From assembly GCF_910592395.1 (NCBI RefSeq), contig NC_088309.1, forward strand, positions 23,810,599 through 23,874,598: 64,000 bases of DNA, read 5' to 3'. Of the stretch, positions 1-14,000 are shown piece by piece. Each line of letters begins with the position of its first letter. Positions within the stretch are counted from its first letter, which is position 1. The stretch comes from Lineus longissimus (taxonomy: Eukaryota > Nemertea > Pilidiophora > Heteronemertea > Lineidae). The notes under the pieces are model-generated. The model saw only the letters and a program-made list of their open reading frames with translations. It ran no database searches and was not told the DNA's origin. Both the position numbers and the translations under genes were made by a program.

Positions 1-199
1 CGTAGAAAGCTTCATTCAGTACATCTCGCTCTTGTCCGAGAGAGATCTACTGCAGTTTTTGGGAAGCACTGGGGCACTCTGAATTAATAAATACTCATCC
101 GTCACGTCTTGCCTGATAGTGACAACCTCACCCAGCTCTAATTCCTCATGTAAATCTTGTCCTTATTGGAGAACAACTTACTGTCTTTTGGGATACCGT

Positions 200-620
200 G
201 ATCAGTTTATAGCCCTTTGTCCGGTTCAACTATGGAACAACCTACACCATCCAAGGACAGCTTCCACAAAAACGCCACATGGACACTCAAAGGTAACTGC
301 GTGGATGGCCATGTTGGTGCAAGTTGTGACCTCGTCTTCATCTGTTATCATACACCTCCTCCCCTAACAGGCCACGCAGAAAAACTGCATACAGGATCGG
401 GTTGACGTACATGTAGGAATGGTCTTCATGCTCCAGCTCATCAAGGAGCGAGGACAGGCCCCACAAACAGCAATACGGATACTTTTCCACCAAGCAGACG
501 CCTTAAATACACCTTGTGGATTGTCGTCCAAAGAGAGAACGAGATGCAGGCCAGTCAATTGGTGTCCCAGAGTGGGCAGTTCTGGAGCTCTGGTGACTGA
601 TCAGAGCTGATGCACTGGCA
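200..620 (-). repeat. Degenerate copies of the ~100-bp minisatellite family, reverse orientation
   Basis: Stretches such as GGCCATGTTGGTGCAAGTTG near 308-327 are the reverse complement of the unit core 'CAACTTGCATCAACATG' that recurs at 60,970-62,510. The six-frame translations agree: both ends give variants of 'KPHGHS' followed by 'MLVQVVT' or 'MLMQVVT'. Only one unit (about 225-365) is clear; further copies toward 620 are too decayed to delimit. The flanking 1-200 and 620-1,070 hold no recognisable gene and may be more decayed copies. Confidence 0.6.
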
Positions 621-1069
621 CCTTCCAGACTCGACCATGTTCATCCTCTTGAGGTGGTCTTTGAGTCTGCATTGGCTCATTGGCTCTGTCTTTGAGAGCG
701 GAGGAGTGGGCGTTCTTGGGTTATACTCCAACATGTCCATTCTCATGAGAATGAGTATAAAGGGATCTTAGACTCGGGAGATGAAGTAAGGGGATGTCAT
801 GGTATGATCACAATCTAACACCATTGGTTTCTGTAGTGACACCGTCTTCACTTCTCATTATTACACCACTCAAGGACAGCCAAGCCACAAATAGGCGACG
901 TTGGCACTCCTGGAATACGGCATTTGCGGCTATCATGCTCACAAGAAATTGGCAGTTGCATTCATGACATGGTCTTTGCCTTCGTGAGAGAGTACCACTG
1001 CTGTGTTTACGCTTAGGAACTAACAACATCAGTTCAATCTAACGGGACAGCTCCACAAAACTGCCTTCA

Positions 1070-1400
1070 ATGTGGACAGATGATGTTCTGGCCTGACAGC
1101 CATGCTCTAAAACTGTTCTCAATGGCCAGACTAAAGTTATAGCGTGATTGTGACTTTGTCCATTCTACAAAGACAATCATCCTCCAGAACCGTCTTGAAT
1201 ATGGCGACATATGGGCACCAGCGTGATTGTGATTTTAGACATTTTCCAAGGACAGACAGCCAACCGTCAGAACTGTCTTGAATATTGGTGGGTGGGGTGG
1301 TTGCGGGGGGGATGCTATAGTATGATTGCCGCCTTGTCCATTCTACCATTCTCCAAGACCATCAGACAGTGGAATAGTTCATGGTTGTGACTTATTGTGA
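1070..1400 (-). repeat. Degenerate copies of the 81-bp minisatellite family, reverse orientation
   Basis: The repeated core here reads GTGATTGTGACTTTGTCCAT followed by TCTA, with CTGTCTTGAATAT-type blocks between copies (1,143-1,168, 1,222-1,238, 1,322-1,350). These are the reverse complement of 'TAGAATCCACAAAGTCATGA' and 'ATATTGAAGACAGTTTTGG' units found at 59,040-59,900. About three to four imperfect copies are visible. No coding content. Confidence 0.6.
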
Positions 1401-1436
1401 CTATTGTGGCAAGGGCAGGACGTTATGGACGATGAG

Positions 1437-2010
1437 TAGCTATTCAGGGTGTCCCAAAAGAAGTCATATGATTCTCAAGGAAGAGGGAGATGCAAACTTA
1501 ATGGAGACTGTCCTAAAAAGGAAATTTGATGTTCTCTATCAAACAATGTACACTGGATGGAGTCATTCAGGGTGTCCCAAAAATAGTTGGTTGGAATTGT
1601 TCTTTAACAAAGATGAGAAATAACTGATAAAGCTATAGCTACCCTTGGTGTCTCAGAGGACAGTAGGTTTTTCACCAACATGGGTGAGACATATTCAGGG
1701 TGTTCCAAAAGACAGTAGATTGTTCTCTTGCAAGGGCGAGACTTAACTGACAGAGAGATATTCAGGGTGTCTCAAAAGACAGTAGGTCGTCCACCAACAT
1801 GACTGAGACATAATGAATAAATTGCTCACTATTCAGGGTGTCCCAAAAGATGTTCGATTGTTCTCTCACAAGGTTGCGTCATTGCTTATCAAGAGACAGC
1901 TATTTAGGGTGTCTCAAGAGACAGTAGGTCGTAAAACAAAATGGCTGAGATAAATAGAAATGCTTGCTATTCAGGGCATCCCAATAAGCAATAGGTTGTT
2001 CACACCTGAT
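1437..2010 (+). repeat. Tandem array with core TTCAGGGTGTCCCAAAA
   Basis: The word ATTCAGGGTGTCCCAAAA, or a one- to three-base variant, begins at about 1,442, 1,565, 1,693, 1,759, 1,831, 1,902 and 1,969. Spacings are 123, 128, 66, 72, 71 and 67 bp, so the basic unit is about 66-72 bp and the first two intervals look like double units. Units also share 'GACAGTAGGT(C/T)GT' and 'GGCTGAGA' tails. The core resembles terminal sequence of mariner-like DNA transposons, but no transposase is visible. Confidence 0.75.
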
Positions 2011-5000
2011 GCCACTTCGAACAAAAATAACAAGTCAGATATTCACACATAGCATTTACTTTTAAATAACAAAAATAGATTATCCCTACATCACCTGGTG
2101 CATACACACTGACTATGATCAAGAGCACTGCCCCAACCTCTCAAGGAGGGATTCAGGTCGCGCTGAGTGATTACTAGCCTCATTCAATGAGCCACCAAAC
2201 TGTACTTCTGTCACTGACCAACCCAATCAACTTCGTTTGATCATCTTTATTAGTGTTAGTGACAAGTTCGTCAATTCCAGAGACATAACAAGTTTAATGA
2301 AGGAATGCTTTTGATTGACAAAATCTGTAAAGCGTCTTGATGTTACAATACAGCTAATTCAACCTTGGCATAAGTCTGGACCTTCAACACAGCCGCAGTG
2401 ATTCGGAAATCAGATGAGTCCTTGTTTATCAACCAATAGGTTTATCTGGCTTGTCTCTGGGGCAGGCGTGACATTTTTTTATGATAAGAGTCACTTTCCA
2501 AGGGCTCTGATTGGCAAGCATGGTGGCCAAGTGAAGGAGGCTAGATGATTTGTGATTATTATACAGCAAGACAAGAAGATGAACATTGGACACTTGTTAA
2601 TCTTGTTATAGTGAGGGAACCAGGGGATAGAGGCAACACAGGGTTAAGCTCCGGGTCTAGAATTCCATCAGCAAGAAATGGTGCATGACTTTACCAAGTA
2701 AACTGATCTGACCCTTCTACCAGATCTTGTTGGTCATTCATGCAGAAAATGATGCACTGCAGAAAAACCAGATGGTCCAACATTACGGACAAATTTAAGC
2801 CGAGTGGGGGCATATATTTGCAATACACCATATTACAGTTGCTTGCTAACAGTAGATAGGCCTACCAAAAAATAGCCAAGCAGCTCTTACCACCTGGAGT
2901 ATCAGAACAAGGGTACAGAGGTTCAAATTATGATCCAAGAACAAGGTGATTTTTTTAATCTGGTTGATGTCATCAAGACAAGATGATTGTCTCATATTGT
3001 TTTTTCCAGGCATACTGGACATCAATGACTGTTCTTGAACAGGTAACACGGTACCTGTCATCAGAATGACATCTTGTTCTTGGATCAAGATCTAAAATTT
3101 TTTACTTTTTCTGATGCTGAGAAGGTGAACTACAAGTAAAATATTAACCTTTTTGCTAATATACAATATGAGTCCCAACGTTAGGAGTACATGCAGTTCA
3201 GTCAAAGGAAATAGAAGAAGGTAAGAAATATAAAGAATTACACTTATCAGGGAAAAAGACAAATCAATCAGGCTTTTCACATACCTGAAAACATGTTCGA
3301 CCTTTTAGCAGGGCTGCAAAGGACCGAGGTGCAGAAGTTCAAAACAACGCTGTGTTTTTTGTTTGTGGTTTTAATGTTTTTACTGAATGTATTGGATTAA
3401 TAGAGAACGAGAAAGTTTAAGTTATCTAAAACATACATTGCTGGCATAATATTGCACAAGAATCTCTTTTTAGCTCAAATTGTCATGTTCATTCAGTATA
3501 GGAGAACCTATAACACAAAATTATCATACATATCTGAGTACATTTCTAACAAGAGTGGTTGAGGTGGGGTTAAATCAAATTTCAAGAATATCAGAGGAAT
3601 ACTCTCTTCTCTTCATACGTCTGAAGCAATACTCTTCGCGCCCTGTTCGAATTCATCTAGATTATTGGCACAGTGGAATATCAGGAGGTTGTTTACTTTT
3701 CAGTTGTGACCACGTCCATATGCAAGAAGGACAAAATACATTATCTCTCTCTCTGAACAATTGTTTTGAGCAGCAAAGAAACTATTATATGTGACCTGTC
3801 ACAGCAAGACCAGGCATATGTCGCTCTGAGCTTGGCCGGTTCTCCGGGGAGACAGCTATCTACAAGATATTTCTGGACTGATATTTCATGACTACGTAAT
3901 TTGGTAAGCCAGGCTTTCTTATGTATTTTAAATGTCCCTATCAACTATCTTAGATATCATAGCTAAGCTAATGAGGTGTCTTCTAATATAGACAAGCATG
4001 CAACCCATTATTTTTAAATGTTTCACAGAAGTTTGTGTCCAATCTTGATGATATTGAACATGTTTATTAATTCTAAAACTATACCAGTAGTTCTATGATG
4101 AAAACTACCCAATGGTACATGTATGTACACAATACACCTCTATATCATAGAAAAAATACACCATCAATGTACATGTATATGTTCAGAACATCTTGCATTA
4201 ACCACTGGAATGTTGACACATGGAAGCAACACAGCCAACCAGGAGTGTATTAAAGTTAGTGTTGACGCTAGGTGTTCAGTGAATTAAATGCAAAGAAACA
4301 CCCTCAATTTAACACCAACTTTTAATCACCAAATTATTTCTTAAAAGTTTTATTCTTGTGGATCCAAGTTCTGAACCAACTGTACATGTAGGCCTCATCA
4401 GATATCTATGATGTTACCAGTTCCCGGTAATTTTACCGGCTAAACATGTTAAATCCATTCACTACTTTTCTCAAACAAGAATTTGGATTTCTGCTCAGGT
4501 ATCAGCCAATCAAATGCCCTATAAGCTTAATGGCAAACGTCTTTTGAGCCAAACAAGCAGGCTTGACAGGTGCATGGATTCTTATTTGCCAATACCTGAT
4601 CGTAAGTCCAAATCCTGCTCGAGGAAAGTGGCAAAAGGAATCAAAATCATAAATTCACTATGTGCAAGTTCCGAACAATTCATACACAACAAAGGGTCAA
4701 ATCCATTGCATACTTAGTATTTCTCTACATATTGATAATATCTAATGGATCTATCTGAACATGCTAAATTTCTCTCTTTCATGAGACTTCTTCTTAATCA
4801 TCGGATTTCATCATCATCAATGCGATAAACCAATGCGAGACACTATTAAGTCCCACATACTGATATTTAGTCCTGACATGAACATTTTCATTTTGTACTT
4901 GTCAGAACTGAATTTTCTAATGAATAATATTTCTACATTTACTATTCTGGATCCAAATTTAAAATCACATCGGGGATTTGACTATTACAGAGAAGCCACA

Positions 5001-8000
5001 TTACCTCCTTAAAACCACATTTCCCAGGAGCATGTTCTCTCAAAATATGTCACAGCATGTATTTGTACAACAAATATATTGCTTGCCGCAATACTTCTTA
5101 TACGTGACTAGATATGGTTATAAACTATATACAATAAGGCATTTTTTAGCAAACTCTTTTACAGGTACTTCAGATTTTCGGCCATGAGTAATTCCGAGTC
5201 ATTTTTTACATGCAATATTCAACAGCATGTGCAGGCAAGCCTAAAAATCATTCAGAATTTTTTTAGTAGAGATTATCATAATAGATTTTTAGGTTATGAT
5301 GTCGTCATTTTGTCTATTATAAGAACTTGTAACTGCCAAGTAGATGTGCTGTGGCAGGGAGTGTGGTATCAAAAATATGACCCTCATCTCTAAACCAACG
5401 TTACACAAACACATTACCATTGCACTATTTCTATGTACATTCTAATTCTGGCCTTGCTTATTCAATCACTTTTTGCTCCGCAAAACATCAGATCACAATG
5501 AAGATTTAATTCAAAATATAAGATTTTACTATCATATTTTATAAACTTTTAACTTTCGACTGCTAAATTTTCACCTAGATTACCTCAATTCGCAAAAATA
5601 AAAAATCCAACGAAAAACTTTTTGATCAGAAGACGTACATGTAACTATCCCTTGCATCATTTTATCACCTTTGATTGAGCAATATGACTCGCAATTTGAG
5701 GTTATGACTACAAATGTTTGAATAAGCACAGCCACAAAACTAAACATGGAATATGACATCACCATTTACAGAACCTACAGTAATATACATACTACAGATT
5801 TCATTAATCATCATATATACAATTAGTCTTATTTAATCTTTAGTTATATTTATCATGTCAATTATGACATATTCGTATAAAAATGACATTCACAGGACAT
5901 CTACAGATATGGAGTCATCTTTAAAAATCCAGTAGGAACTTGTGAAATTTTAAACATCGATTCCTATAAATTTGTACCTGAACACATTTTCAAATCAGAA
6001 TTTCATCGTGACATTGATAATCTAATCCATAACGCATACTATGTCTATATGCAAGGTATTCAAAATAGAGCCAAACTCTTCATTTTCTGACTTAAATCAT
6101 TGCTATAACCAACTAACTTCATGTCTCCTTCACTCATCAGTCATTTATCATTTCAAAGTCTAGATCCTAACAGCTACTTTCCAGCCCACTTTTTGGTCCC
6201 TCTATATCATCCAGGGCACAATATAAAAGATAAATGCTTGCTTCTATCACCACAATTGCCATGAGTATTCAATATCAAATCACAGGATCTAAACAGGGTC
6301 TTCTAAGATTCATTCAATAAGATTACTTGACAAAAGTTTCAGAAAAATTAGAAAATGAAGAGTTTGATTACGCAATACTATACAATTATTGTTTTCTATA
6401 AATATGAATTTCTTGCTCGGTTAATACCTCTAACATATAACTTGACTAATAACCAGCCAATTGCTCGACTAAGGCATGCACTTCCACCAATAAAAAGCTA
6501 AGGGTGCGACTAAAGGCAGGAGCTGGAGCGTCAAATTCATAGGCTTCAGGTGACCAGTATGCAGTGAGGGGCATGGGCTGTGTTTGATTCAGCACTAATT
6601 ACACTCCTCACACAGTATGAATAGTTTTGATGCACTGTGAGATAGGAGAGACCCCTATTGGTGATTTAATGTAATTTATTCTGACCTACCTGGCTCAAGC
6701 GTAAAGTCCTCCCTGAAAGAAAGAAGCGGCGGGCTCTGTCGACTGTGTGTCAGGACACTATCAATCATGAAGCTGATACAAAAATTCTCCACATAACATA
6801 TCAATAATAAGGTGTTGCTGTTTATCTGAATACTTAAAAGGAAATGTTATTGCTAAGTTACCTTTTTGTTCCGGTGTGGTGGGCAACCTTTACTATATGC
6901 CTATTTCCCACTAATTTTCTTTCACCAAGATTTCCAATTTAAAACCTCTTCCAGAATGTAAGGTTTTTCAAATGATTTCTATGACATACATGTACAGGTA
7001 TATCCTTTAAAACAGGAAAATTTATATCAATGAACTGGCCTATTGCAACATGTGGACAAAGTCCTTCTCTCTGAATGGTCTGAGTAACCCTGCTTCTATA
7101 TGTTTGCAGATATCAAATTATTCCAGATGACCGGAGGAATCGTACCATCTCTAATGGCCAGAAATCATATTAATGAGACTAAGTTTGGAATGTAACCAAT
7201 CAAATAGGGCATCACGATCAGAAAGTAGGGTATTGTAAGATGATACTTAACAGATGTCACCTTGACCTCTAAGGCTTTGACCTTGACATGACCTCAGTAC
7301 GCTCTCCCAAAAGAGCCAAAGGTACAAGGTGGGACAAAACACTTGGGAGTCCAGATGATCAATGCATGCCACTGAAATCTGTCATTTCAAGCCTGAAGCT
7401 GATTCTTCATGATGAAGAAGCACCACACACTGCACTTTAGGGACCTACACAGAGCATCTAGAGCTATGTCCTAAGCCAAGCCAATTTAGAGACACCTTGT
7501 AGGTATAAGCTCAACCAAATGAAGAGTATTGTCGCAATACATAGACATTCACCACAGAAATAAATTTGAAAAAAAATTGTCAAATATAAACTAATCTACC
7601 AGGCGAAGTCATCAAATAGAGATCACGCTAAAAAGAAAAAATCTGCTTCAACACATACATGTAGGCCTATTACCTTATCATAAGTTAGCCCAAGCAAGTA
7701 AAATCGTAATCTAATCAATTTAAATCGCTTTAAACAGGATATTAATCTTTCAGGTGTCAAGGATATTTGAATATCTTTATTTAGAAGAAAGAAATCATAG
7801 CAAACTGCACAAATATTCAGCGTCATAAGGTACAATTTCCCCAAAAGTGCGCACTCCAGAGCTAAAACTGATGGGAAGAGACACACTGCGGGCAGCGTCA
7901 AATGGCACAGATGTAGTCTCCATCTGCAAAGTTCTAACAGAAGAAATCTTTACAATTCTAATCAAATGAACAAACTGATTAGGCTATGAAATAGATATTT

Positions 8001-8047
8001 GCCCAAACATCATGGAGTGTACATTGTTTCAGCAGATGAGTTTCTCT
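2011..8047. other. Intergenic, downstream of the endophilin gene
   Basis: AT-rich DNA with frequent stops in all frames. No ORF shows recognisable protein similarity, and codon-like bias is absent. It contains one inverted-repeat element (2,931-3,086) and scattered ACATGTAC words. It should also hold the endophilin 3' UTR and poly(A) site on the minus strand next to 8,047, but I could not place the poly(A) signal with confidence. A TGACCTTGACC-rich patch at about 7,255-7,300 looks like decayed interspersed repeat. Confidence 0.6.
2931..3086. mobile_element. Short inverted-repeat element (MITE-like)
   Basis: The left end TGATCCAAGAACAAGGTGA (2,931-2,949) is matched by the right end CATCTTGTTCTTGGATCA (about 3,069-3,086), its reverse complement with one mismatch in the overlap. 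The element is about 156 bp with no coding capacity. No clear target-site duplication was found, so a simple hairpin repeat is the alternative. Confidence 0.55.
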
Positions 8048-11000
8048 TCAAGGAAGGTCGGTGATGATGTCAACGTAATTTTCCGGGAAGTATCCCGTCT
8101 TTCCGTGTATTTCACCCTCCAGCCAGTTCTCGTCGATGCGGTTGGTGAGGTTGATGATTTCACCTTGCTCGAATCCCAATTCACCTTCGTTTTCTGGGTC
8201 AAAGTCATACAGGGCTCGGGCACATGGGTTTTGGAAAGCTGCAAATATAATGGTAGATTTGAAGGGGTGCGAGCGAGGCATGTACGCCCTAACATCATAG
8301 CCTCGCCATGTGCATGATGCACTGAACTACAAAAGCGGGCTGTCAAAGTACAGTAGAACCCCTCTATTACGAACACCCTCCGAACTGTCAAGTGCCGTCC
8401 TTATATACAAAATGTATAGATATATCTATCTATCTATCTATGTATCACATTTATATAGCGCCCTTATCGGTCCTATATTGGGCCGTTCAAAGGCGCTTAT
8501 CCTGATCATGTACTTACATGAGTGAGGCTGATGTGCTGGAGAAGGCATCGGGGAAACAGAGTATGTCGAGCCATTATCAATATCATCGTTGTTGTACGGT
8601 GAGAGACCTTTACTTGAGTTCAGACGTGCTGGAAGTTCGGCCTTTGGTCGTGCTGCTGCCTCACCAACCCTGAAAATATCCATTTCAATTAGAAACAGCG
8701 GAGGGGTATCGAGGTGTAGTTTCAACCTAGAGATCACATTGGTTGTCTCTTTGTTCAATTCTGATTGGTTCAATTCCTACTTAGGCAAGTGACCTCAATC
8801 TTACTATCCAAATAAACCTTCCCTGCCCAAATAGAGGTAACCTTGGGTACATCCCCCCCCCCCCCCCATCCAGCGCACAGTGAAAAGGTTCAACCTATCC
8901 CATGACTTACTTCTCCTTGAGAGACTCCTGCAGCCTCCTGAGTGCTTCAGCACAGTTTGTGTGGTAGTCCACCAGAGCATCCACTAGTTCGGATAGCTGG
9001 GTGATCTGCTCAACCTGAAATGTGTAAATAGACAAACTTGCCATGAACAATCAAGGAGGAAACATACTCCCTTATCTCCAGAGCTAAAATGATGCCAGTA
9101 CAAACAACAATATTTTTGACAGAACCACTCTGACAAGCGGAAATGTCCACATTGTGACTACAGCAAAGGACACTCCGGACAACCTCTTTAGGGGTCTAAA
9201 GCTGTGCACTCTAGTTCTATTTTTCAGTTCCTGAATACAACTAGTATAGCATATTTTCATTCTGACTTACATCATTCTCGAGGACATTTTTCATAGCGAT
9301 CCATGCTAGCTTTCTCGACTCTTCAAACTTCTCCTCAGCAAGCCTGATCTCTTCCTCAGATACAGCTGAACCTGAAAGAAGTGGACTGATGCATGAGAAG
9401 CTATTTAAAACTCTTTGTAGCGTAGAATTGGTCCTAGAATTGCTCTTTGCCTGACTCTAGGTTGTTATGAAGATGATTTCCTTTGCTTATGATGAGAAGT
9501 ATGTATCTAGTGAAGCCAAGACAATATTTGAAATCTCACAATGAACTGAGGTTGAAGATGATAATGACACGATTTGAAGAAGTTCAAAGCTATGAACTTT
9601 TCAATGAACTGTTTACCAAAAAAGTATAGACACAGACATTGCCTCTTGAACCATTCACCAAAGGTACATAAGTGTCCCGGCTTATGAAGTATTCAAATTT
9701 GCTCACCAATTGTGACACTCAACACCAGGAACAGAGATCTGCGAAGAAGCTAACACCCGATCAGCATATAGCACAACCCAGCCAAACATGCCTTAAAGGG
9801 GAGACTCAATCCGTCACGCTTTATTTGGAATGTTATCCTACAACTTTTATGATGAAGGATGAGACAGAGTCTCCCACTAAATGGCAAAGTATAGCGCGGC
9901 TTTTGACACCATAGTATAGAGTCCCTCTTTGACACAAGAGTTTATCATGTCAAAATACAACATTTTCAAACACAATGATAAAACTTTGTACACTGCATCT
10001 GGGAGAAAATGGGATATCCAATATTTATATTCGCGCAAAAATAATCTCATTGTGTGATCTTTATGGTTTTTCGTATCATACAGAAAAGTTGAATTCTAGG
10101 CATTTCAACCCTATTCCAACGGCACCCAATATAATGTGATCTGCCTCATGCTATAGGACATAATGCTGCATCTCTAGATATCATGCATGATCTAGTTGCA
10201 TTTGAAAGCTGATATCAAGATGACAAGCTAAATAAGCACTTTTGCCCCATAAAATAATGTCTGATTTGGAGATATTTGATAATAGAAAGACTGCTTCTAT
10301 GCTTTTTTGCGAGGCCCCCATGACAGCTGTGACAAGCAAGTCTACCACAGACATGTGGCGATGAAAAGGCAAGTATAGGACCCCCAACGTTACCAATACC
10401 CAACACCTCGACACTGATATCCAAAATAAAGAAGTCACCAAGAGATTCCATACACAAACCAAGCAATATCACTCGAATCACAAGTCTGATTGACCTCAAC
10501 CAAGCAGGGAAGTATGCATCTAATCACCAGGATCTGTGGGTTTCTTGTATGTGGTGGTGTCTGTCCAGGATGCAATGATATTCAAATCTGAGTGTAAGCA
10601 AAACAGGTACCATATTATGCAGCAGTCAATGTGAACTTCCCCCCGCCCCCCCGGTCAAGAGGGCCAGACTTCGACACTTTTCACCAAATATGGAATATCC
10701 TGTCATAATCCTGTGAAAAGTAGCAGTGCACTGAAAAACAGAGTTCACCTTGATCGCTGCATTAGTGTACAAGTCCCACATATTATCTCCCTGAAACTTT
10801 TTGGGAGGGCTGTATTTGGAAGAAATCTTACAAATTATCTTGAACTGGTTAAAGGGGAAAGTTGACATACAACTAGCTTTGTCAGAATATCAGCTTCGAT
10901 TCATTGATTTAGTTTTTTTCAACAAATAAGGGCGCTATGTTCAAACATATGAAAGGAGTACCAGGTTGTGATAAAATAAAGGACTTGTGCAAACTATATG

Positions 11001-14000
11001 GTATTCACAGTCTAAAATGCAAATGCTGAAGCGTATCTCTGTGCACACACGCCATCTACGAGTATTGTATAAGAGACTAGAAAATGGCTACATAAAATCT
11101 CTCCAAAAACCAGAGGTAATTTTAGTTCAACTGAAAAGGCAAAACTATTAAGCCAAATCAAGAGCAATCAGCCCACCCTTTTTTACCTAAACTCATGCTC
11201 CACTCAAGCTCATATAATGATACATGTAGTTTCAGTGATGTCAACGTTTAAATTTCCAAAGTGTGGCACTATCAAATACCCCTTTTGTAAAGCACCAATC
11301 ATTTGCAAACAAACTCGTCTATATACACAAAAGAAAGTTGTGGCTTCTTGTCACTGAATCTCACTGATTCATCAATATGAATATTCTTGTTATGGGCCAC
11401 AGCAGACTCACTAGAATCTCAGCCTTTAACATCCTCAAGAACACTGGAGAATGCATACAGGACTCTACTTTGGCCCATAACTGGTATATTCAATCAATCT
11501 GATGAACCCGTGACACAAATACTTCGAGCATACTGTTTCCAAGGCCATCCAGGACCATATCTACAGGCATTACCCTTTCAAAGATTGATGGGCAGAACAA
11601 TTATTCTCTTTGTACAGAAAAGGTCCAGAACTTTCTCTGAGGATTCTTAACTTGTCTCAGTTTCAGATCTGAGTATTTGAGTATTTGAGCATGGACTATA
11701 TGGGTGACTTGAAACAAAAGGTAGCAATTATTCTAGAAATAATTCGTTTCCCATCAGTCTGACAAAAGGCAACAACCAGCCCTGTGGATGAAGAGAAACG
11801 GCCGCAAAAATGGCTCTGAATTCCGTAAAATGCCATGCACCTACTCACCGTCTTTCACTACATGCAAAGATGAGAAAGATGAAAACATGAGGAGTGATTC
11901 TTTGCTACTTTAAGTTAGACAGGGTGTTGCAAAATGACGAGACAGTACCATTATACAACTGGCAGAACTAGTCACATGTCACCAAAAACGAAGCTACTTT
12001 AAGTTAGACAGGGTGTTGCAAAAACTGTGCTTTGGTCATTTCTAAAATACGCATTTCATAAGCTTTATTAATCAACCTTCCAGATATCTTAGGAATTGGT
12101 GATCGGACAGCCATAAGATGTTGTCAACAGTAGTGCATTATCAAACATGTTAGGCCTGCAAGACTTCTAATGCATTTTATTCAAAAGGTTCCCTGGAGAT
12201 GTGTGACTGACTTTGCCTGAACTGGTAACATAATGGGACACCTCGTCATTCATGGGACACCCTGTACGACGGACAGGATGTTAGCAGACATGCAACAGCA
12301 AAGATCAATAACAAAGCTGCAGCAGAAAATATTTCCATCAAACATTAAATGCACATTTTATCAGATAAAATACCCATGCTCCTATACCGATTTACCGGTA
12401 GGCAAACTTAGCTAAGGAACATGATACAACTACCATGGCATCGTGCTTTAGCCGGACAGATATCTGTTGGCCTAGATGTATTTTAAACTCCTAAACCGCG
12501 GTAACACTTTATACTTCTTACCCAAACAATCAGCACGGTTAGATTTTTTACCTGGTTTCTTTTCTAGAAATGTATATTGATGACCAAAATTAATATCTTA
12601 ATCAAATAAGTGATGAGAAATGGTACTTTTACGAAAACAATTTGAAAAGTTGACCTTAAAACATTAAGAAATGAACATGAAATTGCAAAGGCAGTCTCTG
12701 TGAATGTATCTCACTCCTCTTTATTCAGAAAGTTTTGAACAAAACCAACTGACAAGCAAAATTATGAAAAAACACACATAACAAATATCAATATTATTGT
12801 TTTCATGGTGCAATATTCAAGTGCATGAAGTGAATTTACTGGTGAACCAATCATTTAAAATGAAAGAAACAATAAGTTTTTCTCTCAGATAGTTTTTATC
12901 AGTCATTCGCCATTAACACTGACACTTAATACAATTTGATAAAGGATAAGAATTCGACAAAACTGCAGCAAGAGTTTTCACATGTCTTGTTGAAGGTGAT
13001 TTGTGATGAACACATAAAACAATAAAACAATTAAAAATACACAGAGGAAAGGTATCTTGTTTCAATATAATTACCATGATGGCCGCCATGGGCTGGAGAA
13101 TAGAATTGTACATTAAGCCGACTGATTTATACTGGGGTGTCCAATTGGTGAGTTCACTAAGAAATCAGATTTTCGAGATATGCTGAAATACATCAAACTT
13201 ATTTCCTGCCGGAAGCATTTTTCACTGTTTCCTTATTGATAACACACAAATCTTAGCAATAATTTGATTTGAAAAAAATCTCGGCTGATTAATAGGTTTT
13301 TATATAGTCAATGTCACAAGAGGCTGGGATACATCTCGATGATGATGCATTGTAGCTGTCTTATCTGTCAACATAGAAAATCAATACAGCAAATCCGATC
13401 TGCTGTCAGGATTCATATGCATACTTGAAACATGTACATAAAGCCTTGAAGAAGCCTGGCGCATTTTGCATAAGAGTTCAGGATGCCTGGAGCATATTGC
13501 TAGCCTTCAAGGCCTGCCTGGTAAATAGTATGTTGGAATACGACAGCTTTTATACAAACACAGACGTGTTTCTGAAAATTGAAGAATTTACTGAAACGAA
13601 GGATAAGCTGTACTATAGAGTGCAGGACGAAATTGGAAGACCAGTGTGCAAGGAACTTGAACAGATTTGCACATGGAAGCAAAAAAGGTTAAACCTTTCA
13701 AAGAAGAAAGGCTGAAACTCAATCGTTCACCACTATATTTCCCTGCTACATTTCTAAACTTTGGAACACAAACTAAATGTGCATTATATTAAACAGGTGC
13801 AGCATTGATTCTAAACAAACTTGAATGGACTTGCATGGAATACTAGGCAATCAAATGCCAAATAGCACCATTATATACTATTCTGAGCTACGAATCACAT
13901 TGATGACAGAATCACTGCTAAGACGTAAAATACAAAAATCACCTGTGCCCTGAAGCAGACTACACAAAAGCCACAACAAAAGACTGCTGACCAAGATGAG

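Noticed and set aside
1437-2010. CRISPR-like regular repeats
   Set aside because: The repeats are imperfect, spacing is irregular (66-128 bp), spacers are not unique and the organism is an animal.
3480-3794. 104-aa plus-strand ORF
   Set aside because: No recognisable domain, low-complexity leucine/serine content, no splice context; expected by chance over this length.
8029-8391. 120-aa minus-strand ORF overlapping the SH3 exon
   Set aside because: It is a shadow frame of the endophilin SH3 exon and adjacent intron.
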